From contig NZ_VDDA01000003.1 of assembly GCF_006151805.1 (NCBI RefSeq), positions 1 to 64,000 of the forward strand: a stretch of 64,000 nucleotides of DNA. Reading direction: 5' to 3'. A program made the position numbers and the translations under genes. Positions 36,240-45,518 of the stretch are shown piece by piece. A model generated the notes under the pieces. The model was not told the DNA's origin. It did no database searches and saw only the letters and a list, made by a program, of their open reading frames with translations. This DNA comes from Methylobacterium terricola. Its GTDB lineage: Bacteria; Pseudomonadota; Alphaproteobacteria; Rhizobiales; Beijerinckiaceae. Position 1 is the first letter of the stretch, and every line of letters begins with the position of its first letter.

Positions 36240-37622
36240 ATGATGAGCCGGGAGCAGAACGACCACATCACCCGCAGCGGCCCGGGAACGCCGCTGGGCA
36301 TCCTGATGCGCCGGTACTGGCAGCCGGCTGCCCTCGTCGACGAACTCCAGGGCGAGCGCCCGGTGGTGCCGGTGCGGCTGCTCGGCGAGAACTTCGTGCT
36401 GTTCCGCGACGAGGCCGGGCGTTACGGGCTCCTCGACCGCGACTGCCCGCATCGCGGCGCCGACCTCGCCTTCGGCCGGCTCGAGCATGGCGGCTTGCGC
36501 TGCGCCTTCCACGGCTGGCTGTTCGACGTCGAGGGGCGCTGCCTCGAGACGCCCGCCGAGCCGGTGGGCAGCAAGCTCTGCCAGAACATCCGGCAGCGCG
36601 CCTACCCGGTCGTCGCGCGCAACGGCATCCTGTTCGCCTATCTCGGCGAGGGCGAGCCGCCGGCCTTCCCCGAGATCGACTGCTTCCTGGCGCCGGACGC
36701 CTATACCTTCGCCTTCAAGGGCCTGTTCGAGTGCAACTGGCTGCAGGCGCTCGAGGTCGGGATCGACCCGGCCCATGCCTCGTTCCTGCACCGCTTCTTC
36801 GAGGACGAGGACACCGCCGCCTCCTACGGCAAGCAGTTCCGCGCCGCCTCGGCCGGCAGCGACCTGCCGATGACGAAGATCCTGCGCGAGTACGACCGGC
36901 CGATCATCAACGTCGAGCGCACCGAATACGGCATGCGGCTGATCGCACTGCGCGAGATCGACGAGGAGCGCACCCATGTGCGCGTGACGAACCAAGTCTT
37001 CCCGCACGCCTTCGTCATCCCGATGTCGGCCGACATGACGATCACGCAGTGGCATGTGCCCGTCGATGACGAGCATTGCTACTGGTACGCGATCTTCACG
37101 AGCTACGGCGCGCCGGTCGACAAGAAGAGGATGCGCGACCAGCGTCTGGAGCTCTACGCGCTGCCGGAGTACCGCTCGCGGAAGAACAGGACCAACGATT
37201 ACGGCTTCGACCCGCACGAGCAGGCCCATTCCACCTATACGGGGATGGGACTCGACATCAACGTCCACGACCAGTGGGCGGTCGAATCGATGGGGGCGAT
37301 CCAGGACCGGACGCGCGAGCATCTCGGCCAGTCGGACAAGGCCATCATCCTCTACCGCCGGATCCTGCGCGAGCAGATCGACAAGGCCGCGACCGGCGAC
37401 GCCCCGCTGATGGTGCTCGACGCGCGGCACGCGCGAAGCATCCAGGGCCCGGCGACGATGGACGGGATCGGCCCGTCGAAGGGATGGGAGACCTACTGGA
37501 TGGACGTGGACGTGCGCCGCCGCCGCGGCGCCCCGTGGATGCCCGCCCTTCCCTCCGACGTCGCCCCAGAGGTCGCCCCGGAGGTCGCCCCCGAGGCGGG
37601 CCGCCGGGACGCGGCCGAGTAG
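36240..37622 (+). CDS. Rieske non-haem iron oxygenase, phthalate-dioxygenase type alpha subunit
   Basis: A 460-residue oxygenase. The Rieske [2Fe-2S] site is CPHRGADLAFG...CAFHGW (Cys69-His71 and Cys88-His91). The mononuclear iron site is IDPAHASFLHR (Asp176, His179, His184). The single-subunit, 450-residue form groups with phthalate, vanillate-demethylase and similar monooxygenases that need a separate reductase. No reductase is encoded in this window. The Val-Ala-Pro-Glu repeats at the C-terminus (DVAPEVAPEVAPEAG) are low complexity. ATG 36240 is chosen: MMSREQNDHITRS is a normal start for the family. The substrate is unknown. Confidence 0.92.
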   Translation: MMSREQNDHITRSGPGTPLGILMRRYWQPAALVDELQGERPVVPVRLLGENFVLFRDEAGRYGLLDRDCPHRGADLAFGRLEHGGLRCAFHGWLFDVEGRCLETPAEPVGSKLCQNIRQRAYPVVARNGILFAYLGEGEPPAFPEIDCFLAPDAYTFAFKGLFECNWLQALEVGIDPAHASFLHRFFEDEDTAASYGKQFRAASAGSDLPMTKILREYDRPIINVERTEYGMRLIALREIDEERTHVRVTNQVFPHAFVIPMSADMTITQWHVPVDDEHCYWYAIFTSYGAPVDKKRMRDQRLELYALPEYRSRKNRTNDYGFDPHEQAHSTYTGMGLDINVHDQWAVESMGAIQDRTREHLGQSDKAIILYRRILREQIDKAATGDAPLMVLDARHARSIQGPATMDGIGPSKGWETYWMDVDVRRRRGAPWMPALPSDVAPEVAPEVAPEAGRRDAAE

Positions 37623-37663
37623 AGCCGCGCCTCGATCGCACGCTGAGCCGGAGACCCACGGCG

Positions 37664-39100
37664 GTGACATTCGTACAGGACCACGGATTGTGGAGCGCCG
37701 CGCAGGACGACGCGGCGCGCGAGGTGCGCGAGCGCTGCGGCCCGGAGCGGATCGACACCGTCCGCCTGTCCTTCCCGGACCAGCACGGGATCCTGCGCGG
37801 CAAGACCCTGGTCGCCGCCGAGGCGGTCAAGGCGCTCGACGCCGGGTGCCCGATCACCACGACGATGCTCGCCAAGGACACCTCCCACCGCACCGTCTTC
37901 CCGGTCTTCAGCGCCGGCGGCGGCTTCGGGATGCGGGAGATGGAGGGCGCCGCCGACGTGGTGATGGTGCCGGACCCGACGACGTTCCGCGTGCTGCCCT
38001 GGGCGCCGCGGACCGGGTGGCTGCTCTGCGACCTCCACTTCCGGGACGGACGGCCCGTCCCCTTCGCCACGCGGGGCCTCTACCGCTCGGTGCTGGAAAC
38101 GCTGTCCGCGCGGTCGCTCGACTACGTCGCGGGGCTCGAGGTCGAGTTCCACGTCTTCAAGCTCGACGATCCCCGCATGGCGCCCACCGACGCCGGGCAG
38201 CCTGGGACGCCGCCCGCCGTGAGCCTGATCTCGCACGGCTACCAGTACCTGACGGAGCAGCGCTACGACCAGGTCGAGCCGGTCCTGGAGATCCTGCGCC
38301 GGGACATCGTCGCCCTCGGCCTGCCGCTGCGCTCGATCGAGGTCGAGTACGGGCCGAGCCAGTGCGAGTTCACCTTCCAGCCCACCGTCGGGACGGTGCC
38401 GGCCGACCTGATGGTGCTGTTTCGCAGCGCCGTGAAGCAGATCTGCCGGCGCCACGGCTACCACGCCACCTTCATGTGCCGGCCGCGCATCCCGAACGTG
38501 GTCTCGTCGGGCTGGCACCTGCACCAGTCCTTGCGCGACGCGCGGACGGGGACGAACGCCTTCGTTCCGACGGACGGAGCCGGGCCGCTCTCGGCCCTCG
38601 GCACGGGGTTCCTCGGCGGGCTGCTCGCCCATGCGCGGGCTTCGAGCGTGTTCACCACGCCGACCATCAACGGCTACAAGCGCTACCGCTCCTACTCGCT
38701 CGCGCCCGACCGCGCGGTCTGGGGGTGCGACAACCGCGGGGTGATGATCCGGGTGCTCGGCGGGCCGGGGGATCCGGCGACGCGGCTGGAGAACCGGGTC
38801 GGCGAGCCGGCGGCGAACCCCTACCTGTACATGGCGTCGCAGATCCTCGCCGGCCTCGACGGCGCCGACCGCGGCCTCGATCCCGGCCCGAGCGCCGACA
38901 CGCCCTACGAGACCGAGGCGCCGCTGCTGCCGACGTCGCTGCGGGAGGCGGTCTCGGTCTTGCATGAGGATCCGTTCTTTCGCGGCGCCCTCGGCGAGGC
39001 GTTCATCGACTACTACGCGCGCATCAAGACCGCCGAGATCGATCGCTTCCAGGCGGAGGTCACCGAATGGGAGCAGCGCGAGTACTTCGAGATCTTCTGA
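37664..39100 (+). CDS. Glutamine-synthetase-family ligase (gamma-glutamyl-amine ligase type)
   Basis: A 478-residue ATP-dependent ligase of the GS superfamily. The N-terminal beta-grasp is RIDTVRLSFPDQHGILRGKTL. The catalytic domain shows the metal-binding YVAGLEVEFHVF, the EVEYGPSQCEFTF segment, the ATP-site VVSSGWHLHQSL and the C-terminal RLENRVGEPAANPYLYMA. It lacks the GlnA adenylylation-loop context and fits the group that glutamylates amines (PuuA, IpuC, TdnQ). GTG 37664 with a GGAG site is used. It follows the Rieske gene by 41 bases. With that oxygenase it recalls aniline/isopropylamine pathways, which is inference. Confidence 0.85.
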   Translation: MTFVQDHGLWSAAQDDAAREVRERCGPERIDTVRLSFPDQHGILRGKTLVAAEAVKALDAGCPITTTMLAKDTSHRTVFPVFSAGGGFGMREMEGAADVVMVPDPTTFRVLPWAPRTGWLLCDLHFRDGRPVPFATRGLYRSVLETLSARSLDYVAGLEVEFHVFKLDDPRMAPTDAGQPGTPPAVSLISHGYQYLTEQRYDQVEPVLEILRRDIVALGLPLRSIEVEYGPSQCEFTFQPTVGTVPADLMVLFRSAVKQICRRHGYHATFMCRPRIPNVVSSGWHLHQSLRDARTGTNAFVPTDGAGPLSALGTGFLGGLLAHARASSVFTTPTINGYKRYRSYSLAPDRAVWGCDNRGVMIRVLGGPGDPATRLENRVGEPAANPYLYMASQILAGLDGADRGLDPGPSADTPYETEAPLLPTSLREAVSVLHEDPFFRGALGEAFIDYYARIKTAEIDRFQAEVTEWEQREYFEIF

Positions 39101-39126
39101 CTCAGCTTGGCGCGGAGCCGCACGAG

Positions 39127-40347
39127 ATGAAACCTGGTCGCCGTTTCCGGTTCGCCGTTTCCCTGGCGCTCGCCTGCGCCGGACTGCCCGATCCGGGCCG
39201 GGCGCTCGATCAGCCGGTCCGCATCGGGGTCCTGAGCGATATGAGCGGGCCGTTCTCCGACCAGGTCGGCGCCGGCTCCGTCGCCGCCGCGCGCCTGGCG
39301 CTCGAGGATTTCGCGCGCGAGAGCGGCGGCATGAAGGTCGAGCTTCTCTCCGCCGACCACCAGAACAAGCCGGATATCGGCCTCGGCATCGCCCGGCGCT
39401 GGCTCGACCAGGAGAACGTTTCGGCGATCGTCGACCTGCCGAATTCCGGCGTCGCCCTCGCGGTCGCCAACCTCCTGCGCGAGCGCAACCGCGTGGCGCT
39501 GGCCTCGAGCGCGATGACCTCCGACCTGACCGGGAAGTTCTGCGCGCCCACGACGGTGCAGTGGGTGTCGGATACCTGGGCGCAGGGCTCGGCCACCGCG
39601 CGGGCGCTGGCCGAGCGCGGCGCCAAGCAATGGTACTTCCTCACGGTCGACTACGCCCTCGGCCACGCCCTCGAACGCGACGCCACGCGGGCGCTCGGCG
39701 AGACCGGCGGCCGGTCGACCGGCGGGTCGCGGCTGCCCCTCGGCACCGGCGATTTCTCCTCGGCTCTGCTCACGGCGCAAAGCTCGGGCGCGCAGGTCCT
39801 GGCGCTGGCCAATACCGGCGCCGACATGATCAACGCGATCAAGCAGGCCGGCGAGTTCGGGCTGACGCCGAAGATGAAGGTCGCCGCGCTGTTCATCCAG
39901 CTCTCCGACACCCATTCCCTCGGCCTCGCCACCGCGCAGGGCCTGCAACTGGTCTCTGCCTTCTACTGGGACCGCGACGCGCGCACGCGGGCCTTCGGCG
40001 AGCGCTTCGCGGCCGTGATGAACGGCCGGCGGCCGACGGAGGACCATGCCGGGGTGTACTCGGCGACGCTCGCCTACTTGCGCGCCGTACGCGCCGCCGG
40101 CACGGTCGAGGGCGACCGGGTCGTGGCGACGATGCGCAAGGCTCCGATCGAGGATCCCCTGTTCGGCACGGTGACGATCCGCCCGGACGGCCGCGCCGTC
40201 CACGACATGTACCTCTACGAGGTGAAGGCGCCCGCGGAGAGCCAGCGCCCCTACGACTATTACAGGCACGTGACGACCATCGCCGGCGATCAGGCCTTTC
40301 GCCCGATGAAGGACGGCGACTGCCCGATGAAGGATCAGGCCAAGTAG
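39127..40347 (+). CDS. ABC transporter substrate-binding protein, LivK/branched-chain type
   Basis: A 406-residue periplasmic receptor with a signal peptide (FRFAVSLALACAGLPDPGRAL). A type I binding fold follows (VRIGVLSDMSGPFSDQVGAGSVAAARLALEDF, VSAIVDLPNSGVALAVANLL, WYFLTVDYALGHALERD). This family binds branched-chain amino acids, amides or aromatic acids. ATG 39127 is preceded by GGAG. The gene start is 26 bases after the GS-like gene. No LivH/M/G/F permease or ATPase genes are present in the window, so it would need subunits from elsewhere. Confidence 0.88.
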   Translation: MKPGRRFRFAVSLALACAGLPDPGRALDQPVRIGVLSDMSGPFSDQVGAGSVAAARLALEDFARESGGMKVELLSADHQNKPDIGLGIARRWLDQENVSAIVDLPNSGVALAVANLLRERNRVALASSAMTSDLTGKFCAPTTVQWVSDTWAQGSATARALAERGAKQWYFLTVDYALGHALERDATRALGETGGRSTGGSRLPLGTGDFSSALLTAQSSGAQVLALANTGADMINAIKQAGEFGLTPKMKVAALFIQLSDTHSLGLATAQGLQLVSAFYWDRDARTRAFGERFAAVMNGRRPTEDHAGVYSATLAYLRAVRAAGTVEGDRVVATMRKAPIEDPLFGTVTIRPDGRAVHDMYLYEVKAPAESQRPYDYYRHVTTIAGDQAFRPMKDGDCPMKDQAK

Positions 40348-40600
40348 GGTCTTCCCGAGGCGTCGCTCGCCGTCGCCGACCGGGGGGCGCCCTGCCCGAG
40401 CGCCCCCGCCCCGGCCCCCTGTCCGGCAGGCTGCGGCGGCCCGGTCGGGCGCACGGAGACGATATTCCTCCGCCGCCGCCCCCTCTTGGCATGGCGGTTG
40501 CTGACACGCCGGGCAAGGGACGAGAGCCCGGCCCGACGAAGCCGGCCGGACGGAGGGACGCGCGAACGGGGTCCGTCGCAGCGCCGGCCGAGGTCACCGC

Positions 40601-42214
40601 ATGAAGAAGCGCGAATTTCTCAAGCTCGGCGCCGCCGCCGGCCTCTCGCTCGGCCTCGGTCCGGTCGGCGAGGCGCGTGCCCAGGCACGGCCCGGGCTCT
40701 TGCGGGTCGCGATGACGGCCGGCGACATCCCGCTCACCACCGGCCAGCCGAACCAGGGGGCCGAGGGCGTCCGCTTCATGGGCATCACGCTCTATGACGG
40801 CCTGACCCGCTGGGACCTGTCCCGCAGCGACCGCGCCGCCTCCATCGTGCCGGGCCTCGCCGAGAGCTGGAGCGTCGATCCCCAGGACAAGCGGGTCTGG
40901 ACGTTCAAGCTCCGCCCCGGCGTGCGCTTCCACGACGGCTCCGCCTTCACCGCCGACGCGGTGGTGTGGAACCTCGAGAAGCTCCTCGACCGGTCGGCCC
41001 CGCAATTCGACCTGACGCAGGCACAGCAGGGCAGCCTCTATGCCGGTGGCATCGCGCGCTGGCGCAAGATCGACGAGGGCACCGTCGAGATCACCACCAA
41101 GGTCGTCGACGCCGTCCTGCCCTATTCGCTGGCGAGCGTGTTCATGTCGAGCCCGGCGCGCTGGGAGGAGATGGGCCGCGACTGGAACAAGGTGGCGCAG
41201 AGGCCCTCCGGCACCGGGCCGTGGCGGCTCGACAGCGTCCGGGCACGGGAGCGGGCCGAGCTCGTGCGCAATCCCGACCACTGGGACAGGACCCGGATCC
41301 CGAAATCCGAGCGCCTGGTGCTGATCCCGATGCCCGACGTCAATGCACGCGTCGCGGCCCTCCTGTCGGGCCAGGTCGACTTCGTCGAGGCGCCGCCGCC
41401 CGACGCGATCCCGCGGCTGCGCCAGTCGAAGATGACAATCGTCACCAACGTCTACCCGCATATCTGGCCCTACATGCTCAGCTTCGAGGAGGGCTCGCCC
41501 TTCCTGGACGTTCGGGTGCGCCGGGCGGCCAACATGGCGATCGACCGCGACGGGCTGGTGAGCCTGCTCGGCGGGCTCGCGGCGCCGGCCCGCGGCATGA
41601 TCGATCCGGGCCATCCCTGGTTCGGCAAGCCGGCCTTGGACCTCAGCTACAATCCGGACCGCGCCAGGGCGCTGCTGGCCGAGGCGGGGTTCGGCAAGGA
41701 CAAGCCGGTCAAGGCGCGGATCATCATCTCGCCGTCCGGGTCGGGGCAGATGCAGCCGCTGCCGATGAACGAGTTCATCAAGGAGAACCTGCAGGATGTC
41801 GGCATCGCCGTCGAGTTCGAGGTGATGGATTGGGAGACCCTGCGCACCCGCCGCCGCCTCGGTGCCGGCGCCCCCGAGAACAAGGGCCGTCACGGCATCA
41901 ACAACTCCTTCGCCTATTGGGACCCGGATATCGGCCTGATCGGACCGGCGAGCCGGTTCATGAAGGATTCGGGCTTCAACTGGGGCGGCTATTACAGCCC
42001 CAGGGCCGAGGAGCTGGCCAAGGCGGCCAAGCAGGAATTCGATCCCGTGGCGCAGAACGCGCTCTTGGGCCAGCTCCACGAGGTGGTGGTGGAGGACGCG
42101 ATGTGGATCTTCGTCGTCCACGACCTCAATCCGCGGGCGCTGGCGCCGAACGTCACGGGCTTCGTCCAGGCCCAGAGCTGGCTCCAGGACCTGACGCCCG
42201 TGGTGGTCGCGTGA
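40601..42214 (+). CDS. ABC transporter substrate-binding protein, peptide/nickel (SBP_bac_5) type
   Basis: A 537-residue extracytoplasmic solute receptor of the OppA/DppA family. It starts MKKREFLKLGAAAGLSLGLG, a Tat-like leader without the full twin-arginine motif, ending near EARAQA. Family motifs are VPGLAESWSVDPQDKRVWTFKLRPGVRFHDG and the RVRRAANMAIDRDGLV segment. Typical ligands are peptides, opines or glutathione-like compounds. No permease genes follow. It sits between the first receptor gene and two amidases, so it may deliver the amide substrate of this block. Confidence 0.9.
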   Translation: MKKREFLKLGAAAGLSLGLGPVGEARAQARPGLLRVAMTAGDIPLTTGQPNQGAEGVRFMGITLYDGLTRWDLSRSDRAASIVPGLAESWSVDPQDKRVWTFKLRPGVRFHDGSAFTADAVVWNLEKLLDRSAPQFDLTQAQQGSLYAGGIARWRKIDEGTVEITTKVVDAVLPYSLASVFMSSPARWEEMGRDWNKVAQRPSGTGPWRLDSVRARERAELVRNPDHWDRTRIPKSERLVLIPMPDVNARVAALLSGQVDFVEAPPPDAIPRLRQSKMTIVTNVYPHIWPYMLSFEEGSPFLDVRVRRAANMAIDRDGLVSLLGGLAAPARGMIDPGHPWFGKPALDLSYNPDRARALLAEAGFGKDKPVKARIIISPSGSGQMQPLPMNEFIKENLQDVGIAVEFEVMDWETLRTRRRLGAGAPENKGRHGINNSFAYWDPDIGLIGPASRFMKDSGFNWGGYYSPRAEELAKAAKQEFDPVAQNALLGQLHEVVVEDAMWIFVVHDLNPRALAPNVTGFVQAQSWLQDLTPVVVA

Positions 42215-42248
42215 GCGGCCCCCTCCCCTCCTCCCGGCAGGCCGCATC

Positions 42249-43658
42249 ATGACCGACGAGACCCTGTGGCGCCTCACCGTCGCCGAGGCCTCGCGGCGCA
42301 TCGGCCTCGGCGCGCTCTCGCCGGTCGACCTCGTCGAGGCCTTCCTCGCCCGGATCGCGGCGGTCGACGCGCGGATGCCGAGCTACGTCCACGTCGATGC
42401 CGAGGGCGCCCGCGCAGCGGCCCGGATCGCGGCCGCGGAGCTGGCGGCGGGGCGACGGCGCGGGCCGCTGCACGGCCTGCCCTTCGCCGTGAAGGACAAT
42501 TACGACGTCGCCGGCCTGCCGACGATCGTCAATTCGCGCCTGCGCCTCGGCCACGTCGCGACCCGCGACGCCACCCTGGTGGCGCGGCTGAAGGCGGCCG
42601 GCGCGATCTGCCTCGGCAAGCTCTCGACCTGGGAATACGGCACCGGCAATGGCGGCGAGTACGGCGACACCGTCTTCCCCACCACCCGCAACCCCTGGGA
42701 CCTGACGCGCTTCGCCGGCGGGTCCTCGACGGGCGTGGGGGCGGCGATCGCCGCCGGGACCGCGATGTTCGCCCTCGGCTCGGACACGACCGGCTCGGTG
42801 CGCCTGCCGGCGGCGGCCTGCGGGGTCGTCGGCGTCAAGGCGACGCCGGGGCGGGTCAGCCGCCACGGCCTCCTGCCGAATTGCTGGTCGCTCGACATCC
42901 CCGGCCCGTTCACCTGGACTGTGGAGGATGCCGCGATCGTGCTCGGCGCGATCGCCGGCTACGACCCGGCCGACCCGGTGACCGAGGACGTGGCCGTGCC
43001 GGACTATCCCCGCCACCTCGCCGGCGGCGTCGCCGGGCTGCGCATCGCCGCCGTGACCGATTCCGGCCCCGGCTTCCCGCCGCCGGACGATGCGATGGCG
43101 GCGGCGTTGCGGGCCGGCCTCGACACGCTGCGGTCCTTGGGCGCGACGATCGTCGCGACGCGGCTGCCGGTGCCGGCGGAGGATTGCTTTGCGCTCTCGC
43201 GCTTCATCGGCCCGCCGGAATCGGCCTCGATCCACGAGGCCGAGTACCGCACTGATGCCGCCCTGATGGGCACGGCCCTGCGCGACAAGATGCATGGCGG
43301 CACGCTGCAGCGGGCGGCGGACTACATCGCCGCCCAGCGCCGGCGCCGGGCCGTGGCGGAGGGGATCGACGGTCTTCTCTCCGGCTTCGACGCGCTGGTG
43401 ACCTTCGGCACCTTTCGGGTCGCGCCGCGGCTCGACCGGCAGGACGAGATGGTCGCCTTCACGGTCGAGACCGCGATGACGCCGTTCAACCTCTCGGGCC
43501 ATCCGAGCCTCGTCCAGTGCACCGGCTTCACCCCCGCCGGCCTGCCGCTGTCCTGGCAGGTGGTCGGGCATCGGTTCGACGAGGCGACGATCCTGCGGGT
43601 CGCCGCCGCCTACGAGGCGGCGACGCCGTGGCGCGAGAACAGGGCACCGGTCCGATGA
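42249..43658 (+). CDS. Amidase (amidase-signature family), first of a tandem pair
   Basis: A 469-residue amidase-signature hydrolase with the complete Ser-cisSer-Lys triad: Lys82 (AVKDNYDV), Ser159 (FAGGSSTGVGAA) and Ser183 (GSDTTGSVRLP). Members include GatA-like, urea-amide and aryl-amide hydrolases; the LPNCWSLD segment and length place it among AtzE-like / allophanate-type relatives, but the substrate cannot be read off. It overlaps the next, clearly paralogous amidase gene by four bases (ATGA). Only 34 bases separate it from the receptor gene upstream. Confidence 0.9.
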   Translation: MTDETLWRLTVAEASRRIGLGALSPVDLVEAFLARIAAVDARMPSYVHVDAEGARAAARIAAAELAAGRRRGPLHGLPFAVKDNYDVAGLPTIVNSRLRLGHVATRDATLVARLKAAGAICLGKLSTWEYGTGNGGEYGDTVFPTTRNPWDLTRFAGGSSTGVGAAIAAGTAMFALGSDTTGSVRLPAAACGVVGVKATPGRVSRHGLLPNCWSLDIPGPFTWTVEDAAIVLGAIAGYDPADPVTEDVAVPDYPRHLAGGVAGLRIAAVTDSGPGFPPPDDAMAAALRAGLDTLRSLGATIVATRLPVPAEDCFALSRFIGPPESASIHEAEYRTDAALMGTALRDKMHGGTLQRAADYIAAQRRRRAVAEGIDGLLSGFDALVTFGTFRVAPRLDRQDEMVAFTVETAMTPFNLSGHPSLVQCTGFTPAGLPLSWQVVGHRFDEATILRVAAAYEAATPWRENRAPVR

Positions 43659-45283
43659 GCGAACTCCACACCCTCTCGGTCGCCGAGGCCGGGCGGCTGA
43701 TCGGCGCCCGCAGGCTCTCGCCGGTCGCGCTCGTCGCCGCGATGCTCGACCGGATCGAGGCCGTCGACGGCCGCCTCCACAGCTATATCGCGGTCCTGGC
43801 CGACCGCGCCCGGGCGGCGGCGCGGGACGCCGAGGCCGAGATCATGGCCGGCGGCTGGCGCGGGCCGCTGCACGGCATCCCGTTCGGCATCAAGGACAAT
43901 TACCACGTCGCCGGCCTGCCGACGACCGGCGGCTCGCGCCTGATGCAGGCTGCGCCGCCCGAACCGGAGACCGCCACGGTCGTGGCGCGGCTCGAATGGG
44001 CGGGCGCCATCCTGCTGGGGAAGCTCAACACCTGGGAGTACGGCACCGGCGACGGGCAGGTCTATCACGACCTGCCCGACCCGGTGGCGCGCAACCCCTG
44101 GGACCTCGCACGCTTCACCGGCGGCTCCTCGACCGGGGCCGGCGCCGCCGTGGCCGCCGGCACGGCGTTGTTCGCGCTCGGCTCCGATACCGGTGGGTCG
44201 ATCCGGCTTCCGGCCGCCGCCTGCGGGTTGCAGGGGCTGAAACCGACCTTCGGGCGCACCAGCCGCGCGGCCTGCCTGCCGAATTGCTGGTCGCTCGATC
44301 ATACCGGCGCCCTGACCTGGACGGTGGAGGACCAGGCGATCGTGCTCGGGGCCATGGCCGGGTACGATGCCCGCGACCCGTCGAGCGCGACCGCCCCCGT
44401 CCCCGACTACCGGCAGGGCCTGCATGCCGGCGTGCGCGGCCTGGTGATCGGGATCGTGCGCGACCTCGGCGACGGGGTCGACCCGGCGAACCGCGACGCG
44501 ATCGAGGACGCCGCCGCGCGGCTGACCGCGTCCGGGGCGATCCTGCGCGAGGTCTCCCTGCCGGCCGGCCTCTCGACCTACCAGGCGGTCGCCCGGATCA
44601 TCAACTGGGCCGAGTCGTTCTCGATCCACGAGGAGGATTTCGTCGCCCGGCGCCACCTCATGGGCCGGGCCCTGCGGACCAAGATGAGTGCCGGCTTCTG
44701 CGTCCGGGCGGTCGACTACCTCGCGGCCCTGCGCGAGCGGCGGCGGCTCGCGCGCGCCACCGACGCGCTGATGCGCACGGTCGACGCCCTGATCCTGCCC
44801 GGCGCCTTCCACGTCGCACCGAGCCTGCGCGAGCCCGAGACCGTGCCGGCCTTCACCCACGACACCGCCTGTTCGGTGTTCAACGTCACCGGCCACCCGG
44901 CCCTCTCGCTCTGCACCGGCTTCGACGCGGGCGGCCTGCCGCTCAACGCCCAGATCGCCGGCCGCTACTTCGACGAGGCGACGGTGCTCCGCGTGGCGCA
45001 GGCCTACGAGGCGGCGACGCCCTGGCGCGCCCGCAAGGCCGACCCCGCCCCGCACGCCCCGGAGCCGATCATGCCCGACACGACACCCAACCAAGTCCCG
45101 CCCGAGCGGCTCGCCGAGGCGGAACGCTACGCGACGCGCTACGGCCTCACGGCCCTCGCGCCGGCGGAGGTGGCGGAACTCGCCCTCCTCCTCGACCGGA
45201 CGGCGGCGGCCGGCCTCGCGATCCCGCGCCAGCCGTCGAAGGAGGACGAGCCGGCGCACGTCTTCCGCGTGCCCCTACGATGA
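43655..45283 (+). CDS. Amidase (amidase-signature family) with C-terminal AtzG-like extension
   Basis: A 542-residue paralogue of the preceding amidase, with the triad Lys80 (GIKDNYHV), Ser158 (FTGGSSTGAGAA) and Ser182 (GSDTGGSIRLP). Long shared stretches (LPNCWSLD, TWTVED-AIVLGA-AGYD) point to tandem duplication. After about residue 468 it carries an extra 70-residue helical tail (PERLAEAERYATRYGLTALA ... KEDEPAHVFRVP) that resembles AtzG/DUF4089-type subunits, which in other bacteria are separate small proteins binding an amidase. This may be a natural fusion. ATG 43655 overlaps the upstream stop. Confidence 0.88.
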   Translation: MSELHTLSVAEAGRLIGARRLSPVALVAAMLDRIEAVDGRLHSYIAVLADRARAAARDAEAEIMAGGWRGPLHGIPFGIKDNYHVAGLPTTGGSRLMQAAPPEPETATVVARLEWAGAILLGKLNTWEYGTGDGQVYHDLPDPVARNPWDLARFTGGSSTGAGAAVAAGTALFALGSDTGGSIRLPAAACGLQGLKPTFGRTSRAACLPNCWSLDHTGALTWTVEDQAIVLGAMAGYDARDPSSATAPVPDYRQGLHAGVRGLVIGIVRDLGDGVDPANRDAIEDAAARLTASGAILREVSLPAGLSTYQAVARIINWAESFSIHEEDFVARRHLMGRALRTKMSAGFCVRAVDYLAALRERRRLARATDALMRTVDALILPGAFHVAPSLREPETVPAFTHDTACSVFNVTGHPALSLCTGFDAGGLPLNAQIAGRYFDEATVLRVAQAYEAATPWRARKADPAPHAPEPIMPDTTPNQVPPERLAEAERYATRYGLTALAPAEVAELALLLDRTAAAGLAIPRQPSKEDEPAHVFRVPLR

Positions 45284-45518
45284 GCCAGACCCCGCGTCCT
45301 CGTGGGCACGGCCGCGGCCCGCGCGGGTCGCGCCATGGGATCCGCCACCATGGCCACGCCGTGCCGGAGCAACCTCGGCGTGCCGCCAGGCCGGGTTTCG
45401 CCGTCGGGGGGTGAAGCCCCGCGTCGGGCCACGGGCACCGGATCCTCAGCCAAGCGCGGCCGGAACCCTCGGGTGCCGGCCCGGTTTCCCTCGGGAGACC
45501 CCTTCTGGGAGATACCCG

